From positions 707,571 to 771,570 of the forward strand of contig NZ_FXTJ01000002.1 of NCBI RefSeq assembly GCF_900182545.1: a stretch of DNA of 64,000 bases, given 5' to 3'. Below are positions 1 through 9,078 of this stretch, piece by piece. How positions within the stretch are numbered: position 1 is the stretch's first letter; the number at the start of each line of letters is the position of its first letter. The notes under the pieces are model-generated. The model had not been told where the DNA came from. It worked only from the letters and a program-made list of their open reading frames with translations, and did not search any database. The DNA is from Geodermatophilus aquaeductus. GTDB lineage: Bacteria > Actinomycetota > Actinomycetes > Mycobacteriales > Geodermatophilaceae. The translations under genes were made by a program, and so were the position numbers.

Positions 1-1049
1 TGGTCGGCCCCTCGGGCTGCGGCAAGACCACGACCATGAAGATGATCAACCGGGTCATCGAGCCGACGACGGGGCGGATCCTGCTCGGCGGCGAGGACGT
101 CACCCGGGTCGACCCCGACAAGCTGCGCCGCCGCATGGGCTACGTCATCCAGAACGTCGGGCTCTTCCCCCACCAGACCGTCCGGGACAACGTGGCCACG
201 GTGCCGCGGCTGCTGGGCTGGGACAAGCGGCGCACCCGCGCCCGGGTCGACGAGCTCCTGTCCACCGTGGGCCTCGACCCCGCCGTCCACGGCAAGCGCT
301 ACCCGGCGCAGCTCTCCGGCGGCCAGCGGCAGCGCGCCGGGGTGGCGCGGGCGCTGGCGGCCGACCCCGCCGTCCTGCTCATGGACGAGCCCTTCTCCGC
401 CGTCGACCCGGTGGTGCGCGAGCGGCTGCAGGCGGAGTTCCTGCGGCTGCAGGAGACCGTGCGCAAGACCATCGTCTTCGTCACCCACGACATCGAGGAG
501 GCCGTGCGGCTCGGCGACCGCATCGCGGTGATGAGCACCGGCGGCCGGGTCGAGCAGTTCGCGCCGCCCGCCGAGCTCCTCGGCCGCCCGGCCACCCCGT
601 TCGTGGCCGACTTCGTCGGCGCCGACCGCGGCCTCAAGCGGCTGGCGGTCACCGCCATCGGCCCCGACGACCTCGAGCGCCCGCCGGTGGTGCACGTCGC
701 CGACGGCCTGGCCGACGCGCGGGCCTCGCTGCAGGTGCACGGCGCCCGGTGGGCGGTGGTCCTCGACGACGACGAGCGGCTGCACGGCTGGCTGTCGGCC
801 GACCGCGCGGTCGGCGCGGGCACGGTGGGCTCGGCCGCGCGGCGCATGGAGGCGTGGGTGCCGGCCGACGCGACGCTGAAGACCGCGTTCTCCACGATGC
901 TGCAGCACGAGGCCGGCTGGGTGGCGGTCCTCGACGGCGACGTCTTCCTCGGGGTGCTGACCCCGGAGTCGCTGCACGCCGCGCTGCGCCGCTCGGTCGA
1001 CGGCACGGCTCCCGAGACGGCCGGTGCCGCGGTGCCCGCGCGCTCCTAG
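1..1049 (+). CDS. Betaine/proline-type ABC transporter ATP-binding protein (5' truncated)
   Basis: The gene enters from the left edge; codons are in frame from base 3. The first residues are the Walker A loop (GPSGCGKTTT). The ABC signature LSGGQRQRAGVARAL and Walker B VLLMDEPFSAVDP follow. The C-terminal third, after the ATPase core, looks like the paired CBS domains of the ProV/OpuCA family. That family energises uptake of glycine betaine, proline or related osmoprotectants at the cytoplasmic membrane, and the CBS domains sense ionic strength. The permease and binding-protein genes would lie outside the window. The TAG stop shares the tetranucleotide CTAG with the stop of the convergent DUF3180 gene. 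The substrate is inferred from family resemblance only. Confidence 0.85.
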   Translation, partial: VGPSGCGKTTTMKMINRVIEPTTGRILLGGEDVTRVDPDKLRRRMGYVIQNVGLFPHQTVRDNVATVPRLLGWDKRRTRARVDELLSTVGLDPAVHGKRYPAQLSGGQRQRAGVARALAADPAVLLMDEPFSAVDPVVRERLQAEFLRLQETVRKTIVFVTHDIEEAVRLGDRIAVMSTGGRVEQFAPPAELLGRPATPFVADFVGADRGLKRLAVTAIGPDDLERPPVVHVADGLADARASLQVHGARWAVVLDDDERLHGWLSADRAVGAGTVGSAARRMEAWVPADATLKTAFSTMLQHEAGWVAVLDGDVFLGVLTPESLHAALRRSVDGTAPETAGAAVPARS

Positions 1050-1582
1050 GCGCGGACGCCGTCCCCCGGGCGCTGCTCGTCGCGCTCCTCCGGCGGCACG
1101 CGGCACACCGACTCGAGCCACAGCGCGGCCGCGGTCAGCGCCGCGGCGCACAGCACCCCGACGACGGCGGTCACCGTGTCGCTGCCGGCCGCCTGCAGCC
1201 GTGACACCGCCGGCCCGACGTGCAGCAGCACCCCGGCCCAGATGCCCACGAAGGCCGCGCCCACGAAGGCGCTGGCCTGGGCGAGCACCGCCAGCCGGGC
1301 CACCAGCATCGGCTCGACCGGGCGCACCAGGGGCGTCGCCGGGTCGGCGGCCCGGACCGTCTCCCCGCCGCGGGCCGAGCGCCGGGCGGCGCGCTGGGCG
1401 GCCAGGCGGGCGCGCAGCGTGCGGGCACCGAGCGCCTCGGCGACGGCCAGCACCGCCAGCGGGACCGGCAGCCACCAGCGCAGCGGCGGCAGGCTGCCGT
1501 AGGTCGCGCGCACCAGCAGCCAGGCGGCCAGCGCCAGCCCGGCGGCGACGACCACGAGGTCGCGGCGGCTCACCGGCCTCAC
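1046..1582 (-). CDS. DUF3180 family membrane protein
   Basis: This 178-residue protein has four hydrophobic segments (about residues 8-25, 33-50, 90-120 and 135-158). A basic Arg/Ala-rich cytoplasmic stretch lies between the second and third. Actinobacterial DUF3180 proteins commonly sit directly after folK, as here, and have no established function. The gene is the last of the minus-strand run from dacB through the folate genes. A palindromic repeat lies in the short gap between folK and this gene. The TAG stop overlaps the stop of the convergent ABC gene by sharing CTAG. Confidence 0.8.
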   Translation of the reverse strand: MRPVSRRDLVVVAAGLALAAWLLVRATYGSLPPLRWWLPVPLAVLAVAEALGARTLRARLAAQRAARRSARGGETVRAADPATPLVRPVEPMLVARLAVLAQASAFVGAAFVGIWAGVLLHVGPAVSRLQAAGSDTVTAVVGVLCAAALTAAALWLESVCRVPPEERDEQRPGDGVRA

Positions 1583-1595
1583 TCTGCAGCTCCGC

Positions 1596-1617
1596 GTGAG
1601 CTCGCGAGCTCGCTCAC
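1596..1617. repeat. Palindromic repeat, copy 1 (end of folK)
   Basis: A 22-base element built on the perfect palindrome GAGCTCGCGAGCTC, flanked by GTGAG/CTCAC arms. An identical copy lies at 4095-4116. Read on the minus strand, the TGA stop codon of folK is formed by the second to fourth bases of the element. The same happens at ftsH with the other copy. It could form a hairpin in mRNA. Confidence 0.85.
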
Positions 1618-2117
1618 CGAAGGTGCTCCCACTTCACGACCGCGGCCACCTCGTCGGGCGGCAGCGCGGCGACCAGGTCGGCGACCCGCCCGTGCCCGGG
1701 CAGCACGGCGGTGGGGTCGAGTGACAGCCACGGGACCAGGACGAACGCCCGTTCGTGCGCCCGGGGGTGCGGCAGGGTGAGGGCCGGGTCGTCGGAGACC
1801 ACCGGCGTCCCGTCGTCGGCGGTCACGGTGACCACGTCGACGTCGAGGGTGCGCGCGCCCCACCGGACCTCGCGGGTGCGGCCGGCGGCCTGCTCGAGCT
1901 CCTGCGCGCGGGCCAGCCAGCCGGCGGCGTCGCGGTCGCCGCGGACGAACACCACCGCGTTGAGGTAGGACGGCTGTTCGACCGGGCCCCACGGCGGCGT
2001 CTCGTACAGCGTCGAGCGGGCGACGAGGCCGTCGGCCTTGAGCGCCTCCATCGCCGTGCGCAGCGCGCGGGCGCGGTCGCCGAGGTTGGCGCCCAGGGAC
2101 AGCACCGCGCGGGTCAA
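1614..2117 (-). CDS. folK: 2-amino-4-hydroxy-6-hydroxymethyldihydropteridine diphosphokinase
   Basis: FolK transfers pyrophosphate from ATP to 6-hydroxymethyl-dihydropterin, making the substrate for FolP in folate synthesis. The 167-residue protein opens with the family motif SLGANLGDR. It carries the segment HPRAHERAFVLVPWLSLDP near residue 110, typical of HPPK. I chose the TTG start because it overlaps the folB stop by 4 bases (TTGA) and places the conserved N-terminus correctly. The final TGA is embedded in a palindromic repeat. It belongs to the folE-folP-folB-folK operon, where every junction is a short overlap. Confidence 0.93.
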   Translation of the reverse strand: MTRAVLSLGANLGDRARALRTAMEALKADGLVARSTLYETPPWGPVEQPSYLNAVVFVRGDRDAAGWLARAQELEQAAGRTREVRWGARTLDVDVVTVTADDGTPVVSDDPALTLPHPRAHERAFVLVPWLSLDPTAVLPGHGRVADLVAALPPDEVAAVVKWEHLR

Positions 2118-2569
2118 CGGGAGCCTTCTTCGAGTTCCGTCCCTCGGCCCTCTCCTGAGGCTCCCCCGAGCGTGCGAGGGGAGAGGGGGAGAGGGTCCTT
2201 CTGTCGCCGGATCGTGACGGTCACGTCGTCGAAGGGGACGCCGAGGTCGGCCTGCGGCTTGTGCACGGTGATCTCGGTGGCCTGCACCAGCGGGTCGGCG
2301 AGGCAGACGTCGGCCAGCCGCTGGCACAGCGTCTCGAGCAGGTCGACCGGCTCCCCGGTGAGGACGGCGTGCAGCCGCTGCGCCAGCTCGGCGTAGTTGA
2401 CCGTCCTCGTCAGGTCGTCCCCGGCCGCCGCGGGCGCGGTGTCGAGCTCCAGGACGGCGTCGACGGAGAACGTCTGCCCGTTCTCCCGCTCGAAGCCGTA
2501 GACGCCGTGGTGGGCGTGCGCGGTCAGGCCGCGGACGGCGATCCGGTCGGGGGTGCGGTGGTCAGTCAC
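2114..2569 (-). CDS. folB: Dihydroneopterin aldolase with repeat-encoded C-terminal tail
   Basis: FolB cleaves 7,8-dihydroneopterin to 6-hydroxymethyl-dihydropterin and glycolaldehyde. The core shows AHHGVYGFERENGQ near residue 20 and a conserved TVHKPQA segment near residue 105. The GTG start overlaps the end of folP by 8 bases. The protein is 151 residues, against about 120 for the family. Roughly the last 27 residues (from KDPLPLSP) are encoded by a dispersed palindromic element (2146-2200) and its flank. The tail is Gly/Glu/Pro-rich and probably disordered. The stop overlaps the TTG start of folK. Confidence 0.92.
   Translation of the reverse strand: MTDHRTPDRIAVRGLTAHAHHGVYGFERENGQTFSVDAVLELDTAPAAAGDDLTRTVNYAELAQRLHAVLTGEPVDLLETLCQRLADVCLADPLVQATEITVHKPQADLGVPFDDVTVTIRRQKDPLPLSPRTLGGASGEGRGTELEEGSR
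2146..2200. repeat. Dispersed palindromic element inside folB 3' end
   Basis: On the minus strand this 55-base element begins AAGGACCCTCTCC, has a CTCGCA-GCTCG centre and ends GGAGAGGGCC, so its ends are inverted. The element at 9079-9136 has the same plan: AAGGACCCT start, CTCGCAGGCTCG centre, CAGGGCC end. It is translated here as part of the FolB tail. Confidence 0.7.
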
Positions 2570-3425
2570 GACGGGCCTCCTCGCGGGCGCGCTGGACGGC
2601 GGCGACGGTGCGCACGGCGTCGGCCGAGCCGGCGGCGTCGTGCACCCGCACGCCCCAGGCGCCGGCCTCCGCGGCCAGGACGGTGGTGGCCAGGCTGGCG
2701 GCGTCCCGCTCCGGCGCCGGGCGCAGCGCGCCGTCGGGACCGGCGAGCAGGCGGCCGAGGAAGGACTTGCGCGAGGCGCCGACCAGCACCGGCAGGCCGA
2801 GGGACACCACGCTCGGCAGCGCCGCCAGCAGCGCCCAGTTGTGCGCCGCCTGCTTGGCGAAGCCGAGGCCCGGGTCGAGCACGAGCTGGGCGGCGTCCAC
2901 CCCGGCCGCCAGCGCGGCGTCGACGCGCGCGGACAGCTCGGCGCAGACCTCGGTGACGACGTCGGCGTAGACGGCGTGCGCGTGCATCTCCCGGCTGTGG
3001 CCACGCCAGTGCATGAGCACCCACGGGACGCCGGCGTCGGCGACCAGCGCGGCCATCCCGTCGTCGGCCAGGCCGCCGCTGATGTCGTTCACCAGCACCG
3101 CGCCGGCCTCCAGCGCCGCCTCGGCGACCCCGGTGCGGGTGGTGTCGACGCTGACCCGGACGCCGGCGGCGGTCAGCTCACGGACGACGGGGACGACGCG
3201 GCGGCGCTCCTCGGCGGCGTCGACGCGGTCGGCGCCGGGGCGGGTGGACTCACCACCGACGTCGACGTAGTCGGCGCCCGCCGCGGCCATCGCCAGCCCG
3301 TGCGCGACCGCCGAGGCGGTGTCGGCGAAGCAGCCGCCGTCGGAGAAGGAGTCGGGCGTGACGTTGAGGACGCCCATGACCACGCACCGGCCGGGGTGCA
3401 GCAGCTCGGCGCGGCGCCCGCTCAC
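2562..3425 (-). CDS. folP: Dihydropteroate synthase
   Basis: FolP condenses 6-hydroxymethyl-dihydropterin pyrophosphate with p-aminobenzoate and is the sulfonamide target. The 287-residue protein has the first family signature [14 protein letters not shown] near residue 17 and the pterin/phosphate-binding motif ASRKSFLG near residue 215. A longer open frame continues upstream. The GTG at 3425 is preferred because it overlaps the folE stop by 4 bases (GTGA) and matches the family length. It is translationally coupled between folE and folB. Confidence 0.95.
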   Translation of the reverse strand: MSGRRAELLHPGRCVVMGVLNVTPDSFSDGGCFADTASAVAHGLAMAAAGADYVDVGGESTRPGADRVDAAEERRRVVPVVRELTAAGVRVSVDTTRTGVAEAALEAGAVLVNDISGGLADDGMAALVADAGVPWVLMHWRGHSREMHAHAVYADVVTEVCAELSARVDAALAAGVDAAQLVLDPGLGFAKQAAHNWALLAALPSVVSLGLPVLVGASRKSFLGRLLAGPDGALRPAPERDAASLATTVLAAEAGAWGVRVHDAAGSADAVRTVAAVQRAREEARRD

Positions 3426-4039
3426 CGGCCCAGGACGAGGCTCATCGCCTCGGCGCGGGTGGCGGCGCTGTCGCGGAACATGCCGCGGACCGCGGAGGTG
3501 ACCGTCGTCGACCCGGGCTTGCGGATGCCCCGCATGCCCATGCACAGGTGCTCGGCCTCGACGACGACGATGACGCCGCGCGGCTTGAGGTGCTGGTCGA
3601 GGGCGTCGGCGATCTGCCGGGTCATCCGCTCCTGCACCTGCGGCCGGCGCGCGTAGACGTCGACCAGGCGGGCGAGCTTGGACAGACCGGTGACCCGGCC
3701 GTCCGCCCCGGGGATGTAGCCGACGTGCGCGGCCCCGTGGAAGGGCACCAGGTGGTGCTCGCAGGTCGAGTACATCGGGATGTCCTTGACCAGGACCATC
3801 TCGTCGTGGTCCTCGTCGAAGACCGTCGCGAGCACCTCGGCCGGGTCCTGCCAGAGGCCGGCGAAGGTCTCGGCGTAGGCGCGGGCGACCCGGGCAGGGG
3901 TGTCGCGCAGCCCGGGCCGGTCGGGGTCCTCTCCCACCGCGAGCAGCAGCTCCCGGACGGCGGCCGCGGCGCGCGCGGTGTCGATGTTCGCGGGGTCCGC
4001 GCGGACCTCGTCCTCCGGCTCCTCCGGGATCACGCTCAC
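3422..4039 (-). CDS. folE: GTP cyclohydrolase I
   Basis: FolE converts GTP to 7,8-dihydroneopterin triphosphate, the first step of folate synthesis. The zinc-binding CEHH and HLCMGMRG motifs are present, as is [21 protein letters not shown]. With the GTG at 4039 the protein is 205 residues, the usual length. The open frame runs upstream to 4141, but that would overlap ftsH and translate the palindromic repeat, so the shorter start is favoured. A second in-frame GTG two codons later is also possible. It is the first gene of the overlapping fol set, directly after ftsH. Confidence 0.95.
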   Translation of the reverse strand: MSVIPEEPEDEVRADPANIDTARAAAAVRELLLAVGEDPDRPGLRDTPARVARAYAETFAGLWQDPAEVLATVFDEDHDEMVLVKDIPMYSTCEHHLVPFHGAAHVGYIPGADGRVTGLSKLARLVDVYARRPQVQERMTRQIADALDQHLKPRGVIVVVEAEHLCMGMRGIRKPGSTTVTSAVRGMFRDSAATRAEAMSLVLGR

Positions 4040-4094
4040 GCCGCCGCCTCGCTGGCGCTCGTCGTCCGCGATCGCGCTGCTGCTGTGCCCATGG

Positions 4095-4116
4095 GTGAGC
4101 TCGCGAGCTCGCTCAC
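4095..4116. repeat. Palindromic repeat, copy 2 (end of ftsH)
   Basis: Identical over 22 bases to the element at 1596-1617, with the same GAGCTCGCGAGCTC core. The ftsH TGA stop (4113-4115) is part of the element in exactly the register seen at folK; both genes end CGG-TGA-GCGAGC. It lies in the gap between ftsH and folE. Confidence 0.85.
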
Positions 4117-6173
4117 CGCTGCGCAGGGGCGCCGACGTCACCGACCGGGTTGGTGCCGCCCTTGACCAGGCCGTGGCCGTTGCCGGCGCCCGGGCCGTGC
4201 TGGCCGACGGCGGTCGCGCCGTGCCCGTTGCCGTTCGCCTGCGCGGCCAGCTCGGCGGGCGTGAGCACCGGCGGCTGGTCCGACGGCGTCCGCTTGCCGA
4301 AGCCGTTGTAGGGCGCCAGCGCCGGCCGCTTGGTGACCGGCGCGCAGATGCGGGCCATGTCCTCGCGGGACAGCGTCTCGCGCTCCATCAGCTCGAGCAC
4401 GAGCTGGTCGAGCACCGGGCGGTACTCCACCAGGATCTCCCACGCCTCGTCGTGCGCGGCCTCGATGAGCGCGCGGACCTCGGCGTCGATGTCGGCGGCG
4501 ACGGCCTCGGAGTAGTCCGGCCGCGAGCCCATGTCCCGGCCCAGGAACGGCTCGGACTCGGTGCTGCCGTACTTGACCGCGCCCAGCTTGGCGCTCATGC
4601 CGTACTGGGTGACCATCGCGCGGGCCATCGAGGTGGCCTTCTCGATGTCGTTGCCGGCGCCCGTGGTCGGCTCGTGGAAGACCAGCTCCTCGGCCGCGCG
4701 CCCGCCGAGGGCGTAGGCCAGGGTGTCGATCATCTCCGAGCGGGTCTGGGTGTACTTGTCCTCGGTCGGCAGGACGAGCGTGTGCCCGAGCGAGCGGCCG
4801 CGCGGCAGGATCGTCACCTTGTGCACGGGGTCGAGGTTGGGCAGCGCGTGCGCCACCAGGGCGTGGCCGCCCTCGTGGTAGGCGGTGACCTTCTTCTCCT
4901 TCTCGCTCATCGCCCGCGTCTTGCGCTCGGGACCGGCGATGACGCGGTCGATCGCCTCCTCGAGCGTCTCGTCGGTGATGACCGAGCCGCCGTGGCGGGC
5001 GGTGAGCAGTGCGCCCTCGTTGAGCACGTTGGCCAGGTCCGCGCCGGTGAAGCCGGGGGTGCGGCGGGCGACGGTCTCGAGGTCGACGTCGGGGGCGAGC
5101 GGCTTGCCCTTGGCGTGCACCTGGAGGATCTGCTTGCGGCCCTCGAGGTCGGGCCGGTCGACGGCGATCTGGCGGTCGAAGCGGCCCGGACGCAGCAGCG
5201 CGGGGTCGAGGATGTCCGGCCGGTTGGTGGCGGCGATCATGATGACGCCGCCCTTGACGTCGAAGCCGTCCATCTCGACGAGCATCTGGTTGAGCGTCTG
5301 CTCGCGCTCGTCGTGGCCGCCACCCATGCCGGCGCCGCGGTGCCGGCCGACGGCGTCGATCTCGTCGACGAAGATGATCGCCGGGGCGTTGGTCTTGGCC
5401 TGCTCGAACAGGTCGCGCACCCGGCTGGCGCCGACGCCGACGAACATCTCCACGAAGTCCGAGCCGGAGATCGAGAAGAACGGCACGCCGGCCTCGCCGG
5501 CCACCGCGCGGGCGAGCAGGGTCTTGCCGGTCCCGGGCGGGCCGAACAGCAGCACGCCCTTGGGGATCTTGGCGCCCACGGCCTGGAACTTGACCGGGTT
5601 GGCCAGGAAGTCCTTGATCTCCTGGAGCTCCTCGATCGCCTCGTCGGCCCCGGCGACGTCGGCGAACGTCGTCTTCGGGGTGTCCTTGGTGATCTGCTTG
5701 GCCTTCGACTTGCCGAAGGCCATGACGCCGCGGCCGCCGCCCTGCATGGAGTTGAACAGCCAGAACAGCAGCAGCAGGAGGATGAGGAACGGCAGGAAGC
5801 TGATCAGGACGCTGACGAGGACGTTGTCCTGGGTGACGTTGGTCGTGAAGTCGACGCCGTCACCGTTGGTCTGCCCGTCGCCGTCGATGCCGGAGACCAG
5901 GGAGAAGACGTCGTCGGAGGCCCCGATCGGGTACGACGCGGTGATCTGCTCGTTGCCGTCGACGGCGGTGCGCAGGTCGAGGTCGAGCGTCTGTTCCTTG
6001 TCGTTGATCGTGACCGACTCGACGTTGCCGGACTGGATCTGCTCCAGGGCGACCGACGTCTTGACCTGCTCGTAGCTGGAGCCGCCTCCGAGGAAGGAGG
6101 ACAGGCCGAGGGCCACCAGGACGACGAGGACGACCCAGAACCACACGGAGCGGAAGATCTTCTTGCGTTCCAT
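4113..6173 (-). CDS. ftsH: ATP-dependent zinc metalloprotease FtsH
   Basis: FtsH is a membrane-anchored AAA+ protease that degrades damaged membrane proteins and regulators. The 686-residue protein has a first membrane helix at about residues 8-26, an extracytoplasmic domain, and a second helix near residues 127-150. Walker A GPPGTGKT, Walker B IIFVDEID and the RPGRFDRQI homology region follow, then the protease motif HEGGH. The C-terminal tail is Gly/Asn/His-rich and probably disordered. The ATG at 6173 puts MERKKIF directly before the first helix; no strong Shine-Dalgarno is visible. A hairpin lies 15 bases upstream. The stop codon is supplied by a palindromic repeat. Confidence 0.97.
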   Translation of the reverse strand: MERKKIFRSVWFWVVLVVLVALGLSSFLGGGSSYEQVKTSVALEQIQSGNVESVTINDKEQTLDLDLRTAVDGNEQITASYPIGASDDVFSLVSGIDGDGQTNGDGVDFTTNVTQDNVLVSVLISFLPFLILLLLLFWLFNSMQGGGRGVMAFGKSKAKQITKDTPKTTFADVAGADEAIEELQEIKDFLANPVKFQAVGAKIPKGVLLFGPPGTGKTLLARAVAGEAGVPFFSISGSDFVEMFVGVGASRVRDLFEQAKTNAPAIIFVDEIDAVGRHRGAGMGGGHDEREQTLNQMLVEMDGFDVKGGVIMIAATNRPDILDPALLRPGRFDRQIAVDRPDLEGRKQILQVHAKGKPLAPDVDLETVARRTPGFTGADLANVLNEGALLTARHGGSVITDETLEEAIDRVIAGPERKTRAMSEKEKKVTAYHEGGHALVAHALPNLDPVHKVTILPRGRSLGHTLVLPTEDKYTQTRSEMIDTLAYALGGRAAEELVFHEPTTGAGNDIEKATSMARAMVTQYGMSAKLGAVKYGSTESEPFLGRDMGSRPDYSEAVAADIDAEVRALIEAAHDEAWEILVEYRPVLDQLVLELMERETLSREDMARICAPVTKRPALAPYNGFGKRTPSDQPPVLTPAELAAQANGNGHGATAVGQHGPGAGNGHGLVKGGTNPVGDVGAPAQR

Positions 6174-6188
6174 ACACCGATGCCGGGC

Positions 6189-6206
6189 GGCCGGAGGTCT
6201 CCGGCC
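6189..6206 (-). promoter_or_regulatory. Hairpin in the ftsH leader
   Basis: A perfect 7-base stem with a 4-base loop (GGCCGGA / TCCGGCC) lies 15 bases upstream of the ftsH ATG. It encloses the only GGAG-like sequence in the leader. It may influence ftsH translation; this is structural inference only. Confidence 0.35.
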
Positions 6207-6335
6207 TGGCCCGTCGACCCTCCTGATCGTCCGGGTGACGCTCCGCGCGACCCGGGCGGGCACCCTGGCGCTCGGTCCAGCGTCGTTGCGGTCGACGGTA
6301 CACCGGGGAGGCTGTGGATCCCCTGTGATCGCGCT

Positions 6336-6350
6336 GCCCGGAGGCCGGGC
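6336..6350 (-). terminator. Possible weak hairpin after hpt
   Basis: GCCCGG and CCGGGC form a 6-base stem with a 3-base loop, 22 bases after the hpt stop. There is no U-tract. It could attenuate transcription between hpt and ftsH. Confidence 0.3.
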
Positions 6351-6372
6351 GCTCCCCCCTCCGGAGGACCCG

Positions 6373-6960
6373 CTACGTCGAGTAGACCTGCGGCTTGAGC
6401 GTGCCGATGTAGGGCAGGTCGCGGTAGCGCTCGGCGTAGTCGAGGCCGTAGCCGACGACGAACTCGTTGGGGATGTCGAAGCCGACGTAGCGGACGGGCA
6501 CCTCCACCTTGATCGCGTCGGGCTTGCGCAGCAGGGCGCAGACCTCCAGCGAGGCGGGGCGGCGGCTGCCGAGGTTCTTGAGCAGCCAGGACAGCGTCAG
6601 GCCCGAGTCGATGATGTCCTCGAGGACCAGGACGTCCATGCCGGAGATGTCGCGGTCGAGGTCCTTGAGGATGCGCACGACCCCCGAGGAGCTCGTGGAG
6701 CTGCCGTAGGAGGAGACGGCCATGAACTCCATCTGGGTGGGCAGCCGCAGCGCCCGGGCGAAGTCGCTCATGAACAACACCGCGCCCTTGAGGACGCCGA
6801 CGAGCAGGACCTCGCGGCCCTCGTAGTCGCGCGCGATCCGGTCGGCGAGCTCGGTGATCTTGCTCTGGATCTGCTGCTCGGACAGGAGCACGTGGTCGAT
6901 GTCGGGGCCGTAGCCGTGGTCGGGACCCAGCACGGCAGGGGTCGACGCTGTCTCGGTCAC
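6373..6960 (-). CDS. hpt: Hypoxanthine phosphoribosyltransferase
   Basis: This enzyme salvages hypoxanthine (and usually guanine) with PRPP to form IMP or GMP. The PRPP-binding loop [14 protein letters not shown] is clear near residue 115, and [12 protein letters not shown] marks the N-terminal half. The GTG start overlaps the tilS stop by 4 bases, giving 195 residues with a short N-terminal extension typical of actinobacteria. The order tilS-hpt-ftsH is conserved in many bacteria. A possible hairpin and about 200 non-coding bases separate it from ftsH. Confidence 0.95.
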   Translation of the reverse strand: MTETASTPAVLGPDHGYGPDIDHVLLSEQQIQSKITELADRIARDYEGREVLLVGVLKGAVLFMSDFARALRLPTQMEFMAVSSYGSSTSSSGVVRILKDLDRDISGMDVLVLEDIIDSGLTLSWLLKNLGSRRPASLEVCALLRKPDAIKVEVPVRYVGFDIPNEFVVGYGLDYAERYRDLPYIGTLKPQVYST

Positions 6961-7967
6961 GGGTGCTGCTCCTCCGGATCGGGGGCGACTGCGGCACTCC
7001 TGCCCGGGGAGCCGGCGGGCCGCAGCACCAGCCTGCCAGACGCCCGGAGCGCCTCGGCACCGCCCGGCAGGGCGACCGGCCCCTGCCCGCGCCACGCGGT
7101 CAGCAGCGCGTCGACCGCGCCCAGGTGCACCGCCTGCAGATCGCCCACGCCCGCACCGCGCAGCCACCCGCGCAGCACCCGGCGGCGCAGCGCGGCCGGC
7201 AGCCCGGCCAGCTCCGCGGCCGGCAGGCCGTCCGGGCCGGTCAGCCGCGCGAGGTGCTCCCCGGCCAGGGCGTCGAGGGCGTCGAGGTCCTCGCGCAGCA
7301 GGTCGGCCGTCCGGGCCAGGGCCGGGGCGACGCCGCCGCCGAGGACGTCCTCCAGCAGCGGCAGCACCTCGGCGCGCAGCCGGGCGCGGCGGTAGGCGGG
7401 GTCGGTGTTCCACGGGTCGTCCCACACCGGCAGGCCCTGGTCGGCGCAGGCGGCGCGGGTGGTCGCCCGCCGGACGCCGAGCAGCGGCCGCCAGAACGGC
7501 GGGCGCTCGGCCACCATCCCGGCCACCGACCGGGGGCCGGACCCGCGGCCGAGGCCGAGGAGCACGGTCTCGGCCTGGTCGTCGAGGGTGTGGCCGAGGG
7601 CGATCCGCGCGCCGCACTCCTCCGCGCACCGGGTCAGCGCGGCGTACCGCGCGGTCCGCGCGGCGGCCTCGGGCCCGCCCGCGGTGCCGACCTCGACGGG
7701 GACGACGTGCACCGGGTCCAGGCGCAGGCCGCGCAGCAGGCCGGCGACCTCGCGGGCCCGCTGCGCCGATCCGGCCTGCAGCCCGTGGTCGACGGTGACC
7801 GCCCCGGCGGGCACACCGGCGCGCGGGGCCTCGAAGGCGACGGCGGCGGCCAGCGCGAGGGAGTCCGCTCCCCCGCTGACGGCGACCAGGACCGGCTGCG
7901 CGGACGCCCGCAGACCCGGCCGGACGGCGCTGCGGACGGCCGCGACCGCCGGCGGCGGGCCGCTCAC
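6957..7967 (-). CDS. tilS: tRNA(Ile)-lysidine synthetase
   Basis: TilS attaches lysine to cytidine 34 of the CAU-anticodon isoleucine tRNA, so that it reads AUA codons. The PP-loop motif [10 protein letters not shown] lies at about residues 29-38, and [20 protein letters not shown] near residue 143 is typical of the family. The C-terminal third matches the usual TilS substrate-recognition region in length. The start is GTG at 7967, 13 bases after the preceding metalloprotease gene. The stop overlaps the hpt start. Confidence 0.93.
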   Translation of the reverse strand: MSGPPPAVAAVRSAVRPGLRASAQPVLVAVSGGADSLALAAAVAFEAPRAGVPAGAVTVDHGLQAGSAQRAREVAGLLRGLRLDPVHVVPVEVGTAGGPEAAARTARYAALTRCAEECGARIALGHTLDDQAETVLLGLGRGSGPRSVAGMVAERPPFWRPLLGVRRATTRAACADQGLPVWDDPWNTDPAYRRARLRAEVLPLLEDVLGGGVAPALARTADLLREDLDALDALAGEHLARLTGPDGLPAAELAGLPAALRRRVLRGWLRGAGVGDLQAVHLGAVDALLTAWRGQGPVALPGGAEALRASGRLVLRPAGSPGRSAAVAPDPEEQHP

Positions 7968-7980
7968 CGCAGCCGGGGGG

Positions 7981-9066
7981 TCAGGCGGTGACGGCCGGGC
8001 GGCCGTGCACCCGCTCGACCCAGCGGGCCGGCTCGGTGAGCTCCTCGACCAGCGGCAGGTTCTCGGGACCGGCCCACACGCGGTTGAACCCGTCCATGCC
8101 GACGAGGTCGACGACGCCGCCGACGAAGGTCCGCCCGTCGGCGTACTGCTTCATCTTCTGCTCCAGCCCCAGCAGCCGGCGCAGCACGCGGTCGAGCGGG
8201 CTGCGGCCCTTGCGGCGCTGCGCGAAGCGCTTGCGCAGCGTGCGCACCGAGGGGACGACGTCGGGGCCGACGCCGTCCATCACGTACTCGGCGTGCCCCT
8301 CGACCAGGCTCATCACGGCGGTGACCCGGTCGAGGACGGCGCGCTGCTCGGGGTCGCGCACCAGCGCCATGAGGCCGGCCGACCCGCCGTCGTCGTCGCT
8401 GCCGCGGACGGCGTCGGCGATGCCGCGGACCAGGTCGGACATGCGGTCGCGCAGCGCGTCGGGGCTGAGGTCGGTGGCCTCGACGAAGCCGGAGATCTGG
8501 TCCTCGAGGTGGTCGCGCAGCCACGGGAAGGCGGTGAACTGCAGCTGGTGGGTGACCTCGTGCAGGCAGACCCACATGCGGAAGTCGCTGGGGTCGACGC
8601 CCAGGCGCCGCTCGGCGTCGACGATGTTGGGGGCGACCAGGAGCAGCCGGCCGCCGGTGCCGAACACCTCGTACTGGCCGAGCACCCGGGAGGACAGGAA
8701 GGCCAGCAGCCCGCCGGCCTGCACGCCCGTGGCGCGCGAGCCGATCGCGGTGGCCAGCGGCCCGGGCGGGTTCTCCGAGCGCTCGAGGAGCGCGGCGGCC
8801 AGCGGGTCGAGCAGCGCGGCCATACCGGTGGTGTTGGCGTCGATCCAGCCCGGCCGGTCGACGACGGCGACCTCCGGCACCGGGCCGCCCTCGACCGGGT
8901 GCAGCCCGGTCAGGCCCTCCACGTGGGCGACAGCGGCCGCGGCGGCCTCGTGCAGCTCGCGGACGACGGCGGCGGCCTCCTCCCGCGTGGTCGCGGGCCC
9001 GGGCCCGGCCAGCCGGCGGGCGGTGCGCCCGGCGAGCCCCCAGTCGACGAGTGCGCTGCTGCTCAT
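7981..9066 (-). CDS. DUF2342-type zinc-dependent metalloprotease
   Basis: This 361-residue protein belongs to the actinobacterial putative metalloprotease family formerly called DUF2342 or coenzyme F420 biosynthesis-associated protein. The metal-binding HEVTH motif is at residues 169-173. A downstream segment SLVEGHAEYVMDGVG near residue 265 likely supplies a third ligand. There is no signal peptide, so it is probably cytoplasmic. Its substrate is unknown. Neighbours are dacB upstream and tilS downstream, the usual actinobacterial order. A TACCGT hexamer 6 bases before the ATG suggests its own leaderless promoter. Confidence 0.85.
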   Translation of the reverse strand: MSSSALVDWGLAGRTARRLAGPGPATTREEAAAVVRELHEAAAAAVAHVEGLTGLHPVEGGPVPEVAVVDRPGWIDANTTGMAALLDPLAAALLERSENPPGPLATAIGSRATGVQAGGLLAFLSSRVLGQYEVFGTGGRLLLVAPNIVDAERRLGVDPSDFRMWVCLHEVTHQLQFTAFPWLRDHLEDQISGFVEATDLSPDALRDRMSDLVRGIADAVRGSDDDGGSAGLMALVRDPEQRAVLDRVTAVMSLVEGHAEYVMDGVGPDVVPSVRTLRKRFAQRRKGRSPLDRVLRRLLGLEQKMKQYADGRTFVGGVVDLVGMDGFNRVWAGPENLPLVEELTEPARWVERVHGRPAVTA

Positions 9067-9072
9067 CGCCTC

Positions 9073-9078
9073 ACGGTA
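9073..9078 (-). promoter_or_regulatory. Likely -10 element (metalloprotease gene)
   Basis: TACCGT on the minus strand fits the actinobacterial TANNNT -10 consensus. It lies 6 bases before the ATG at 9066, as in a leaderless transcript. It abuts the palindromic element at 9079-9136. Confidence 0.5.

Noticed and set aside
3900..6398. An 832-codon open frame antisense to ftsH and folE
   Set aside because: Same reason: no recognisable domain, and it mirrors the codon pattern of ftsH.
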